Source of the DNA: an uncultured Clostridia bacterium
GTDB taxonomy: Bacteria; Bacillota; Clostridia; Oscillospirales; Ruminococcaceae
Assembly: GCA_945947715.1 (NCBI GenBank)
Contig: CAMEYZ010000083.1
Location: 1-8,902 of the forward strand
Direction of reading: 5' to 3'
Length of the DNA: 8,902 bases
Part shown: positions 1-6,768 of the stretch, in pieces
Position numbering within the stretch: position 1 is the stretch's first letter
Layout of the letters: every line of letters begins with the position of its first letter
The notes under the pieces: generated by a model
What the model was told of the DNA's origin: nothing
What the model saw: the letters and a program-made list of their open reading frames with translations, nothing else
Databases searched by the model: none
Position numbers and translations under genes: made by a program

Positions 1-3000
1 GAGAGAATGAAGGACATCGTTCCTATCCTCGACGTTACCGGCTCCGCCTCTGCACGTCTTGACAACACTCTCGAATTTATGACCATGGCAGGCATGGAGC
101 TGCCCTTAGCTGTTATCACCCTCATTCCCGAGCCCTGGCAGTATCAGACTACCATGAGCCGCGAAAAACGCGCATTCTATCAGTATTATGCCACCATGAT
201 GGAGCCCTGGGACGGTCCTGCTTCCATTATCTTCTCTGACGGTGACCTTGTGGGCGCAGTTCTTGACAGAAACGGTCTGCGTCCCTCTCGTTACTACATC
301 ACCGACGACGGAACGGACAAGTATCTTATCCTTTCCTCCGAGGTGGGCGCTCTGGAGATACCCGAGGAGCACATCATTAAGAAGGAACGTCTCCACCCTG
401 GCAAGATGCTGCTGGTGGACGTTGCCAAGGGCGAGCTCATCGACGATGAGACTATCAAGAACAAGTACAGCAAGCGCCAGCCCTACGGCGAATGGCTGGA
501 CCACAACCTCCACCCCTTAAGCGAATTCAAGATACCCAACAAAAAGCCCATGAGATATTCCGGCGAGGAGCTTGCACGTCTTCAGCATGCCTTCGGCTAC
601 ACCTATGAGGCTATCAGAAACACCATGATACCCATGGCACTCAATGCCTCCGAGCCTACCGCGGCAATGGGTACGGACACCCCTGTTCCTCCCCTTTCAA
701 AGGAGAATCCTCCCCTGTTCGACTACTTCAAGCAGCTTTTCGCACAGGTAACAAATCCTCCCATAGATGCTATCCGTGAATCGGTCATCACCGATACCAC
801 CGTTTACCTGGGCACATCGGGAAATATCCTTGAAGAGGACGAGAAAAACTGTCTGGTGCTCCAGATAAAAAATCCTGTTCTGACAAACCTCGACCTTATG
901 AAGATACGCATGGCAAATATCGACGGACTTAAAACCGCCGACATCTCCATGCTCTACGATAAAAATACCACATCGCTTCGTCAGGCCATAGAAAACCTCT
1001 ATACTCAGGCAGATAAGGCTCACGATAACGGTGCTACTATCCTCGTGCTTTCCGACAGAGGCGTGGACAGAGATCATCTTGCTATCCCCTCACTGTTAGC
1101 AGTTGCAGCTCTTGAAAATTATCTTGTAAAGACAAGAAAGAACACCGCTATCTCGATAATCGTCGAGACCGCCGAACCCTATGAGGTACATCACTTTGCA
1201 ACTCTTCTCGGCTTCGGTGCAAGTGCTGTCAATCCCTACCTTGCAATGGATACCCTCTATCAGCTCACCGCTGACAGGGCTATCGACAAGGAATACACCG
1301 AGTCCCTTAATGCATATGTCAAGGCTATCGTGGACGGCATCGTAAAGATCGCTTCAAAAATGGGTATCTCCACTATCCAGTCCTACCAGGGCTCCAAGAT
1401 ATTCGAGGCCCTCGGCATAAGCAAGGAGGTCTGCGACGAGTTCTTCCCCGACACAGTAAGCCGCGTGGGCGGCATCGACCTTAATGATATCAGCGAGCAG
1501 GTAATCGCCCGCCACGATGCAGCCTTTGACCCCTGCGACCTTACTGTCAATGACTCCATGGAGAGCATCGGCTCTCACAAGTCCAGAAGCGGCAAGGAGG
1601 AGCATCTCTACAATCCCGAAACCATACATCTGCTCCAGCAGGCCACATGGACCGACAGCTATGCGCTGTTCAAGAAATATTCCGAGTGTATCAACAACGA
1701 TTCAAATAATATCACACTCAGAAGCACCCTCGACTTTAAATATGACCCCAACGGCGGTATTCCCCTGGACGAGGTAGAAAGCGTTGAAAGCATCATGCAC
1801 CGCTTCAAGACGGGCGCTATGTCCTACGGCTCCATTTCTCAGGAGGCTCACGAATGCATGGCTATCGCTATGAACCGCATCGGCGGCAAGTCCAACAGCG
1901 GTGAGGGCGGCGAGGACTTGGAAAGAATAGTCACCGCAGGCTCCGACGAGGACAAATGCTCTGCTATCAAGCAGGTAGCTTCTGGACGTTTCGGCGTAAC
2001 GTCGAAATATCTCACATCTGCGAAGGAAATTCAGATAAAAATGGCACAGGGCGCAAAGCCCGGCGAGGGCGGACATCTTCCCGCAAAGAAGGTATATCCC
2101 TGGATTGCAAAGACAAGACACTCCACACCCGGCGTTGCTCTTATCTCGCCTCCGCCTCACCACGATATCTATTCTATCGAGGACTTAGCACAGCTTATCT
2201 ATGACCTGAAAAATGCCAACAAGGACGCGAGAATTTCTGTAAAGCTGGTTTCCGAGGTCGGCGTTGGAACTATCGCAGCAGGCGTTGCAAAGGCTGGCGC
2301 AGGAGTTATCCTCATTTCGGGCTATGACGGAGGTACAGGCGCTGCTCCCGGAAGCTCCATTCATAATGCGGGTCTTCCTTGGGAATTAGGTCTTGCTGAG
2401 ACTCACAAGACACTTATCATGAACGGACTCCGTTCAAAGGTAGTCATCGAGACCGACGGAAAGATGATGACCGGCCGCGATGTTGTTATCGCAGCTTGTC
2501 TGGGCGCCGAGGAATACGGCTTTGCTACTGCTCCGCTGGTAACCATGGGCTGCGTTATGATGAGAGTCTGCAATCTGGATACCTGTCCTGTGGGCGTTGC
2601 CACACAGAATCCTGAGCTCAGGAAGCGCTTCAAGGGCAAGCCCGAATACATTGTAAACTTTATGCGCTTTGTCGCAGAGGAAATGCGCGAATACATGGCA
2701 AAGCTGGGTATCCGCACAGTTGATGAGCTGGTAGGACGCTCCGACCTTCTCGTTAAGAAGAGCTTCCCCGCTGGCCACAAGGCAAACAAAATCGACATGA
2801 GCGGCATACTGGAAAATCCCTATTCCGACAAGTCTATCCACTTCGACCCCGAGGACGTTTACGACTTCAAGCTTGAAGAAACTCTGGACGAAAAGGTGAT
2901 AATCCCCGAAATGCAGCTGGCTCTTGACAGAAAGGAGCCCAAGACCATTGACCTTAAGGTGAACAACCTTAACAGAACTCTCGGAACACTGTTCGGTTCG

Positions 3001-3732
3001 GAGATCACAAAGAAATATTACAACACTCTCGATGATGATACCTATGTCATCAACTGCCACGGCTCGGGCGGACAGAGCTTCGGAGCCTTTATCCCCAAGG
3101 GACTGACACTTACTCTTGAGGGCGACAGCAACGACTACTTCGGAAAGGGTCTTTCAGGCGGAAAGCTTGTATTATTCGCTCCGAAGAACGCAAAATACAA
3201 GTCGGACGAGAACATCATCGTCGGAAACGTTGCACTGTTTGGTGCGACCAGCGGCAAGGCATTTATTGCCGGCATTGCAGGCGAGCGCTTCTGCGTAAGA
3301 AACTCGGGTGCCACAGTTGTTGTTGAAGGCGTAGGCGACCACGGCTGCGAATACATGACAGGCGGCGTTGCGGTAATTCTCGGAAAGACCAGCAAGAACT
3401 TTGCAGCCGGAATGAGCGGCGGTGTTGCGTATGTACTGGACGAGGATTTCGACCTTTACACCAAGCTGAACAAAGCGCTGGTAGGCTTCTCGAAGGTGAC
3501 TGAGGAAGAGGACATTGCACAGCTGAGAGGGCTCATTGAGGAGCACAGAGCAGCAACCGGCTCAGAGCGTGCGAAGGAGATACTTGACAGCTTTGAGGAA
3601 TATCTGCCCAAGTTCAAGAAGATAATCCCGCACGATTATGCGAAGATGTTAAACGGCATGAAGAAGTTTGAAGCGGAAGGCATGACCGCAGAAGAAGCGA
3701 AGATAGCAGCCTTCTACGAGAACACCAAATAA
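1..3732 (+). CDS. gltB: Glutamate synthase (NADPH) large subunit, 5'-truncated by window edge
   Basis: The alpha subunit of glutamate synthase hydrolyses glutamine, channels the ammonia to an FMN site and makes glutamate from 2-oxoglutarate in the cytoplasm, with electrons from GltD. The frame is open from base 1; the ATG at 7 is internal because the text around it matches the middle of the amidotransferase domain. Counting from that Met: the rest of the class II glutaminase domain is about 1-170, the central domain about 175-530, the FMN-binding synthase domain about 540-950 (motifs GAMSYGSISQEAH, SGEGGED, GGTGAAPGSSIHNAGLPWELG), and the GXGXG beta-helix domain about 970-1200. Cys849, Cys855 and Cys860 have the C-x5-C-x4-C spacing of the 3Fe-4S cluster. 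The 1243 visible codons against about 1500 in the family put the missing part, including the catalytic N-terminal Cys, at about 250 residues. No damage is seen. The partner gltD follows after a 552-base gap. Confidence 0.97.
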   Translation, partial: ERMKDIVPILDVTGSASARLDNTLEFMTMAGMELPLAVITLIPEPWQYQTTMSREKRAFYQYYATMMEPWDGPASIIFSDGDLVGAVLDRNGLRPSRYYITDDGTDKYLILSSEVGALEIPEEHIIKKERLHPGKMLLVDVAKGELIDDETIKNKYSKRQPYGEWLDHNLHPLSEFKIPNKKPMRYSGEELARLQHAFGYTYEAIRNTMIPMALNASEPTAAMGTDTPVPPLSKENPPLFDYFKQLFAQVTNPPIDAIRESVITDTTVYLGTSGNILEEDEKNCLVLQIKNPVLTNLDLMKIRMANIDGLKTADISMLYDKNTTSLRQAIENLYTQADKAHDNGATILVLSDRGVDRDHLAIPSLLAVAALENYLVKTRKNTAISIIVETAEPYEVHHFATLLGFGASAVNPYLAMDTLYQLTADRAIDKEYTESLNAYVKAIVDGIVKIASKMGISTIQSYQGSKIFEALGISKEVCDEFFPDTVSRVGGIDLNDISEQVIARHDAAFDPCDLTVNDSMESIGSHKSRSGKEEHLYNPETIHLLQQATWTDSYALFKKYSECINNDSNNITLRSTLDFKYDPNGGIPLDEVESVESIMHRFKTGAMSYGSISQEAHECMAIAMNRIGGKSNSGEGGEDLERIVTAGSDEDKCSAIKQVASGRFGVTSKYLTSAKEIQIKMAQGAKPGEGGHLPAKKVYPWIAKTRHSTPGVALISPPPHHDIYSIEDLAQLIYDLKNANKDARISVKLVSEVGVGTIAAGVAKAGAGVILISGYDGGTGAAPGSSIHNAGLPWELGLAETHKTLIMNGLRSKVVIETDGKMMTGRDVVIAACLGAEEYGFATAPLVTMGCVMMRVCNLDTCPVGVATQNPELRKRFKGKPEYIVNFMRFVAEEMREYMAKLGIRTVDELVGRSDLLVKKSFPAGHKANKIDMSGILENPYSDKSIHFDPEDVYDFKLEETLDEKVIIPEMQLALDRKEPKTIDLKVNNLNRTLGTLFGSEITKKYYNTLDDDTYVINCHGSGGQSFGAFIPKGLTLTLEGDSNDYFGKGLSGGKLVLFAPKNAKYKSDENIIVGNVALFGATSGKAFIAGIAGERFCVRNSGATVVVEGVGDHGCEYMTGGVAVILGKTSKNFAAGMSGGVAYVLDEDFDLYTKLNKALVGFSKVTEEEDIAQLRGLIEEHRAATGSERAKEILDSFEEYLPKFKKIIPHDYAKMLNGMKKFEAEGMTAEEAKIAAFYENTK

Positions 3733-3748
3733 GTCGGGTCCGCCCGAC
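3733..3748. repeat. Perfect 6-bp GC-rich hairpin directly after the gltB stop
   Basis: GTCGGG (3733-3738), a TCCG loop, and CCCGAC (3743-3748) form a perfect hairpin starting at the base after the TAA. A run of six T lies about 20 bases further on (near 3769), too far for a standard intrinsic terminator. It may protect the gltB mRNA 3' end or be part of the structured spacer. Confidence 0.5.
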
Positions 3749-3876
3749 AGCGATTGCCGCGTTGTGAGTTTTTTAGCTTAGGCAACATAAAGCCGCGAAA
3801 GTAAGAAACAAGCGAAGGAAGGGTAGAGGCTGAGAGTAATAATTACTGAGCAGTAACCCAGCAACAAAAAGTTCGC

Positions 3877-3892
3877 CAGCCTTTCAAGGCTG
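3877..3892. repeat. Perfect hairpin CAGCCTT/AAGGCTG in the gltB-gltD spacer
   Basis: CAGCCTT at 3877-3883 is followed after two bases by AAGGCTG at 3886-3892. It is the first of a closely packed series of palindromes, lying just upstream of the double hairpin at 3900-3940. A palindrome TTACTG-AG-CAGTAA sits a little further upstream at 3843-3856. Confidence 0.5.
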
Positions 3893-3894
3893 CA

Positions 3895-3944
3895 GGTTTC
3901 CAAAGGGCAGCGCCCTTTGGTCGCTGTCCGCAGACAGCGAAACT
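3895..3944. repeat. Back-to-back perfect hairpins, possible three-way junction
   Basis: Hairpin A is a 9-bp perfect stem, CCAAAGGGC (3900-3908) with GCCCTTTGG (3912-3920), loop AGC. Hairpin B starts at the very next base: TCGCTGTC (3921-3928) with GACAGCGA (3933-3940), loop CGCA. The flanks GGTTT (3895-3899) and AAACT (3940-3944) can pair, with one G-U pair and one base shared with hairpin B, and would close a branched structure. Both arms are perfect, which is unlikely by chance. The function is unknown. Confidence 0.65.
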
Positions 3945-4006
3945 CCCCCACCGGCACGTCACACAGCGATGCTCTAAATCTAAGCCGAAGCGACGAACAA
4001 TTGATA

Positions 4007-4088
4007 AGCGCCGCCCGTATAAAAAAAGCGGACGGCAGCAAACACTCCGAAAACGAAATCGAAAAATAAGCAAAACCCGGGCGGCGCT
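4007..4088. repeat. 11-bp perfect inverted repeat with 60-base A-rich loop
   Basis: AGCGCCGCCCG (4007-4017) and CGGGCGGCGCT (4078-4088) are perfect reverse complements. The interval is mostly A-rich (for example near 4019-4027 and 4051-4075). A weaker competing pairing exists between CCGCCCG (4011-4017) and CGGACGG (4029-4035), with one mismatch, so the region could switch between two folds. The last base of the right arm is the first base of the next inverted repeat. Confidence 0.6.
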
Positions 4089-4135
4089 GCATTTGAGAGC
4101 CGTTAGGCGAATCAAATGCACGGAGCTCTGCTCCG
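4088..4135. repeat. 9-bp inverted repeat followed at once by a 6-bp hairpin
   Basis: TGCATTTGA (4088-4096) pairs with TCAAATGCA (4112-4120) across a 15-base loop that itself holds GCC/GGC. The next base begins CGGAGC (4121-4126), loop TCT, GCTCCG (4130-4135). The tight abutment of separate perfect palindromes resembles mobile palindromic elements or a folded RNA. Confidence 0.6.
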
Positions 4136-4192
4136 CCAAAAACGAACAGCCAATATCAAGTAACCGCAAATCCCGTTCACAAATACAGCTAA

Positions 4193-4206
4193 TCGCTATT
4201 CGCTAT
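4193..4206. repeat. Tandem heptamer TCGCTAT x2
   Basis: TCGCTAT occurs twice in direct tandem (4193-4199, 4200-4206), about 80 bases upstream of the gltD start. It is too short to assign a role. Confidence 0.3.
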
Positions 4207-4243
4207 TAACTATCCAAAAGTGAGTATACAAAAATCATCATCG

Positions 4244-4287
4244 AAGGGAGGATATGCTTTCAGATACGAAGGCATAAATAGAAAATG
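4244..4287 (+). promoter_or_regulatory. gltD ribosome binding site split from the start codon by a hairpin
   Basis: A strong Shine-Dalgarno run, AAGGGAGG (4244-4251), lies 33 bases before the gltD ATG at 4285, too far for direct use. Between them TATGCTTTC (4253-4261) pairs with GAAGGCATA (4268-4276): nine pairs, one of them G-U, with a 6-base loop. Folding this stem leaves one base plus eight bases between SD and ATG, an effective spacing of about 9. Such hairpin-bridged start sites are known from phage T4 genes 25 and 38. The only other SD-like run, AAGG at 4269-4272, is 12 bases away and is buried in the stem. Confidence 0.55.
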
Positions 4288-5778
4288 GGAAAATCAACAG
4301 GATTTCTGGAATATGAAAGAGAAGAAAATGAGGGACAGAATCCGCTTACTCGTATAAAAACATACCGCGAATTCCACACTCCTCTCCCCAAGGAGGAAAG
4401 ACAGAAGCAGGCGGCTCGCTGCATGGACTGCGGAGTGCCCTTCTGCCAGTATGGAAAGCCTCTCCATGACGGTATGGTGTCGGGCTGTCCGCTGAACAAT
4501 CTCTGCCCCGAATGGAACGACCTCGTTTATAAGGATAATATGCCTCAGGCGGTGAATCGGCTGCTGCTGACAAACAGCTTCCCCGAATTTACGTCCAGAG
4601 TATGCCCTGCGCTGTGTGAAAAAGCATGTACCTGCGGTCTTAACGGTGACCCCGTTACCGTTAAGGAGAATGAGTATGAGATTATCGAGTACGCCTTTGC
4701 CAACGGTCTTATGAAGCCTAAGGTGCCCTCTGTGAGGACCGGCAAGAAGGTCGCTGTTATCGGCTCTGGTCCTGCGGGACTTGCTGCGGCTCAGAGACTT
4801 AACCGCCGCGGCCACAGCGTCACCGTGTACGAGCGCGAGGACAGAGTAGGCGGTCTGCTCATGTACGGTATCCCTAACATGAAGCTCGAAAAGTCGGTCA
4901 TCGAACGTCGCGTGAAGCTCATGGAGGAAGAGGGAATAAAATTCGTCACAAACACTAATGTCGGAAAGGATATCTCCGCCGACGAGATAAAAAGCAGATA
5001 TGACGCGATAGTTCTCGCCTGCGGTTCGGGTACTCCCAGAGATATCACCGCTCCCGGAAGAGATGCTGAGGGTATCTACTTTGCAGTGGATTTCCTTAAG
5101 GATACCACCAAGAGCCTTATCAATTCCAACCTCTCCGACGGTTACTATATCAGCGCCAAGTACAAGCACGTGGTTATCATCGGTGGCGGCGATACGGGCA
5201 ATGACTGCGTGGGAACCGCTATCCGCCACGGCTGCAAGTCGGTGGTCCAGCTTGAGATGATGCCCAAGCTCCCCGATACAAGAGCAGAAAATAATCCCTG
5301 GCCCGAGTGGCCGAAGGTCTGCAAGACAGACTACGGTCAGGAAGAGGCTATCGCCGTATTCGGCCTTGACCCCAGAGTTTATCAGACCACTGTAAAACAG
5401 TTCCTCAAGGACGACAGCGGCCATGTAAGAGCTATCGAGACCATTATGCTCACACCCGTAAAGGATATCCAGACCGGCAGGACAAAAATGGAGATAGTTC
5501 CCGGCAGCGAAAAGATAATCCCCGCTGACCTGGTGCTTATCGCAGCAGGCTTCTTAGGCACGGAATCCTACATCACCGATGCATTCGGAGTTAAGCTCAA
5601 CGCACGCACCAACGTCGAGACAGCCGCTCCCGACAGCTATCAGACAAACGTTGACAAGATATTCACCGCAGGCGATATGCACCGCGGACAGTCTCTCGTA
5701 GTATGGGCTATCCGCGAGGGCAGAGATGCCGCAAGAGCTGTGGACGAGTATCTTATGGGGTACTCTACACTCAGATGA
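4285..5778 (+). CDS. gltD: Glutamate synthase (NADPH) small subunit
   Basis: The beta subunit oxidises NADPH on FAD and passes electrons through 4Fe-4S clusters to the FMN of GltB; it acts in the cytoplasm as part of the GltBD complex. The 497 residues match the usual length. The N-terminal Fe-S domain has Cys46, Cys49, Cys54, Cys68 and Cys74, then Cys107, Cys111, Cys115 and Cys117. The FAD Rossmann motif is GSGPAG (160-165) and the NADPH motif GGGDTG (300-305). The C-terminal FAD-contact segment TAGDMHRGQSLVVWAIREGR (461-480) is typical. The start at 4285 is supported by the family N-terminus MGKSTGFLEY and by an in-frame TAG at 4279-4281. No good SD is adjacent; see the hairpin-bridged site. 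The sequence is intact. It ends at a strong terminator, so it closes the glt unit. Confidence 0.97.
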   Translation: MGKSTGFLEYEREENEGQNPLTRIKTYREFHTPLPKEERQKQAARCMDCGVPFCQYGKPLHDGMVSGCPLNNLCPEWNDLVYKDNMPQAVNRLLLTNSFPEFTSRVCPALCEKACTCGLNGDPVTVKENEYEIIEYAFANGLMKPKVPSVRTGKKVAVIGSGPAGLAAAQRLNRRGHSVTVYEREDRVGGLLMYGIPNMKLEKSVIERRVKLMEEEGIKFVTNTNVGKDISADEIKSRYDAIVLACGSGTPRDITAPGRDAEGIYFAVDFLKDTTKSLINSNLSDGYYISAKYKHVVIIGGGDTGNDCVGTAIRHGCKSVVQLEMMPKLPDTRAENNPWPEWPKVCKTDYGQEEAIAVFGLDPRVYQTTVKQFLKDDSGHVRAIETIMLTPVKDIQTGRTKMEIVPGSEKIIPADLVLIAAGFLGTESYITDAFGVKLNARTNVETAAPDSYQTNVDKIFTAGDMHRGQSLVVWAIREGRDAARAVDEYLMGYSTLR

Positions 5779-5790
5779 GCTGAATAAAAA

Positions 5791-5839
5791 ATAGCAGCTG
5801 ACAGCGAGAAAATTTCTTCGCCGTCAGCTGTTATCTTTT
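5791..5839 (+). terminator. Rho-independent terminator after gltD
   Basis: CAGCTGAC (5795-5802) pairs with GTCAGCTG (5823-5830). After an A/C mismatch the stem goes on with GCG (5804-5806) and CGC (5819-5821), and partial pairing continues through the A/T-rich apex. The outer flanks ATAG and TTAT extend the foot with one G-U pair. A T-rich tail TTATCTTTT follows. It lies 13 bases after the gltD stop and ends 14 bases before the next promoter. Confidence 0.9.
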
Positions 5840-5853
5840 GTCTGTATGGAGCA

Positions 5854-5882
5854 TTGACAATCCGACTTAATTGTGATAGACT
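5854..5882 (+). promoter_or_regulatory. Near-consensus sigma-70-type promoter for the PHP phosphatase gene
   Basis: A perfect -35 TTGACA (5854-5859) is followed after exactly 17 bases by TAGACT (5877-5882; four of six match TATAAT), with an extended -10 TG at 5874-5875. Transcription would start near 5889, giving a leader of about 30 bases that contains the RBS. This places the gene under its own promoter, behind the gltD terminator. Confidence 0.8.
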
Positions 5883-5919
5883 AAAATCAAATCAAATAAT
5901 ATCATCAAGGAGAATATCC

Positions 5920-6768
5920 ATGAATATAATAGACTGCCACACCCACTCCACCAATTCCTTCGATGGCTATGATGCTCCCGAAGCCATGCTGCTGTCGGCA
6001 ATGGAAAAGGGCTTATCCGCATATGCTCTCACCGACCACTGCGAGATAAACCGCTGGTTCCCCTACGCTCACTACGACCACGAGCATACCGAGTTTTTCC
6101 CACAGGACACCTTCGATTTCGCTCACAGCTTCGAGCATGCCATGGAGGACAACCTCCGCTTAAAGGAAAAATATCGCGGAAGGATAGCCTTCATAAACGG
6201 CATCGAGCTGGGTCAGGCACAGTTCGATTTCGGACTGGCAAGAGCAATTGCCGCCGATTCGCGGCTTGACTTCGTCATCGGTTCGGTGCATCAGGTGCGT
6301 GGCTTCGACGATTTCGCCTTTCTGGACTACACTCCCAACTCCGCAGACAAGCTTCTTGAACAGTATTTCAATGAGGTGTATGAAGTCTGCCGCGAGGGGA
6401 TATTCGATGTGCTGGGACATCTCACCTATCCGCTGCGGTACATCGAGGGCAGCTTCGGCATAAAGCCCGACCTTTCAAGGTATGATGACATCGTCGCCGA
6501 GAGCTTTAAGGAAATAATCTCCAAGGGAAAGGGCATCGAGCTCAACACCAGCGGTCTCCGGCAGAAATACGGCAGACCCTTTCCCGATATACACTATCTT
6601 AAAATGTACCACGACCTTGGCGGGGAGATAATATCCATAGGCTCAGATGCCCACCGTACTGATGACATAGCCGAGGGCTTCTCCGAGGGCGCAGAGCTGC
6701 TCAGTACGGCAGGATTTAAGTATCTGTTTTATTTTGAAAAGCATGAGCCTGTGGCTGTCAGCATTTAA
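5920..6768 (+). CDS. Histidinol-phosphatase-like PHP-domain protein (HisJ/HisK family)
   Basis: This 282-residue protein belongs to the PHP metallophosphoesterase family, most like histidinol-phosphatase (histidinol phosphate to histidinol, the penultimate step of histidine synthesis). The metal-ligand motifs are in order: His7 and His9 (CHTHS), Asp39-His40 (TDHCE), Glu96 (GIELG), His124 (GSVHQ), His167 (LGHL), and Asp243 and His245 (GSDAH). GIELNTSGLR (205-214) is also typical. I chose ATG 5920 because AAGGAG (5907-5912) stands 7 bases before it; the upstream in-frame TTG at 5854 is the promoter -35 box. No signal peptide or membrane segment is seen, so it is cytoplasmic. It has its own promoter, and no his genes are nearby, so the exact substrate is inferred from family only; another phosphomonoester is possible. 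Its 3' end overlaps the convergent SLOG-like gene by 11 bases. Confidence 0.88.
   Translation: MNIIDCHTHSTNSFDGYDAPEAMLLSAMEKGLSAYALTDHCEINRWFPYAHYDHEHTEFFPQDTFDFAHSFEHAMEDNLRLKEKYRGRIAFINGIELGQAQFDFGLARAIAADSRLDFVIGSVHQVRGFDDFAFLDYTPNSADKLLEQYFNEVYEVCREGIFDVLGHLTYPLRYIEGSFGIKPDLSRYDDIVAESFKEIISKGKGIELNTSGLRQKYGRPFPDIHYLKMYHDLGGEIISIGSDAHRTDDIAEGFSEGAELLSTAGFKYLFYFEKHEPVAVSI

Larger units (their letters stand above)
3733..4284. other. Long structured intergenic region between gltB and gltD
   Basis: These 552 bases carry no convincing gene. The reading frames inside (minus-strand frames of about 100 residues) lack a ribosome binding site and show no protein family I recognise. Instead the stretch holds at least eight perfect or near-perfect inverted repeats: 3733-3748, 3843-3856, 3877-3892, 3900-3920, 3921-3940, 4007-4017 with 4078-4088, 4088-4096 with 4112-4120, and 4121-4135. 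gltB and gltD are usually close together, so the gap is unusual. No terminator with an adjacent T-run is obvious, so read-through from gltB into gltD remains possible. It may be a dispersed palindromic repeat element or a structured RNA leader; the sequence alone does not decide. Confidence 0.75.

Noticed and set aside
7..9. ATG at base 7 as the gltB start
   Set aside because: The frame is open upstream to base 1, no RBS is present, and the sequence corresponds to the middle of the amidotransferase domain. The gene is simply cut by the window edge.
3733..3775. Intrinsic terminator for gltB
   Set aside because: The 6-bp hairpin is perfect but the T-run starts about 20 bases after it, and no stem lies directly before the T-run, so I list it only as a hairpin.
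3778..4169. Two minus-strand frames of 104 and 108 residues in the gltB-gltD spacer
   Set aside because: They have no RBS, no recognisable family and a composition dictated by the palindromes (Cys/Arg/Leu-rich). They run through hairpins and fit a non-coding repeat better.
3749..4197. Terminal inverted repeats AGCGATT (3749-3755) and AATCGCT (4191-4197) bounding an inserted element
   Set aside because: Only seven bases match and there is no clear target-site duplication, so this is expected by chance over this distance.
3733..4284. Known riboswitch (for example a glutamine-type aptamer) ahead of gltD
   Set aside because: I could not match the spacer to any riboswitch consensus I know; an Rfam search would decide.
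4294..5424. Long minus-strand open frame (376 residues) opposite gltD
   Set aside because: This is a shadow of the strongly biased gltD codons. GltD is an unmistakable intact protein on the other strand, and the antisense translation matches nothing known to me.
5854..5919. TTG-initiated N-terminal extension of 22 residues on the PHP phosphatase
   Set aside because: The TTG is the -35 box TTGACA of a near-consensus promoter, so these bases are largely upstream of the transcript start. ATG 5920 has a good RBS and begins the conserved IIDCHTHS motif.
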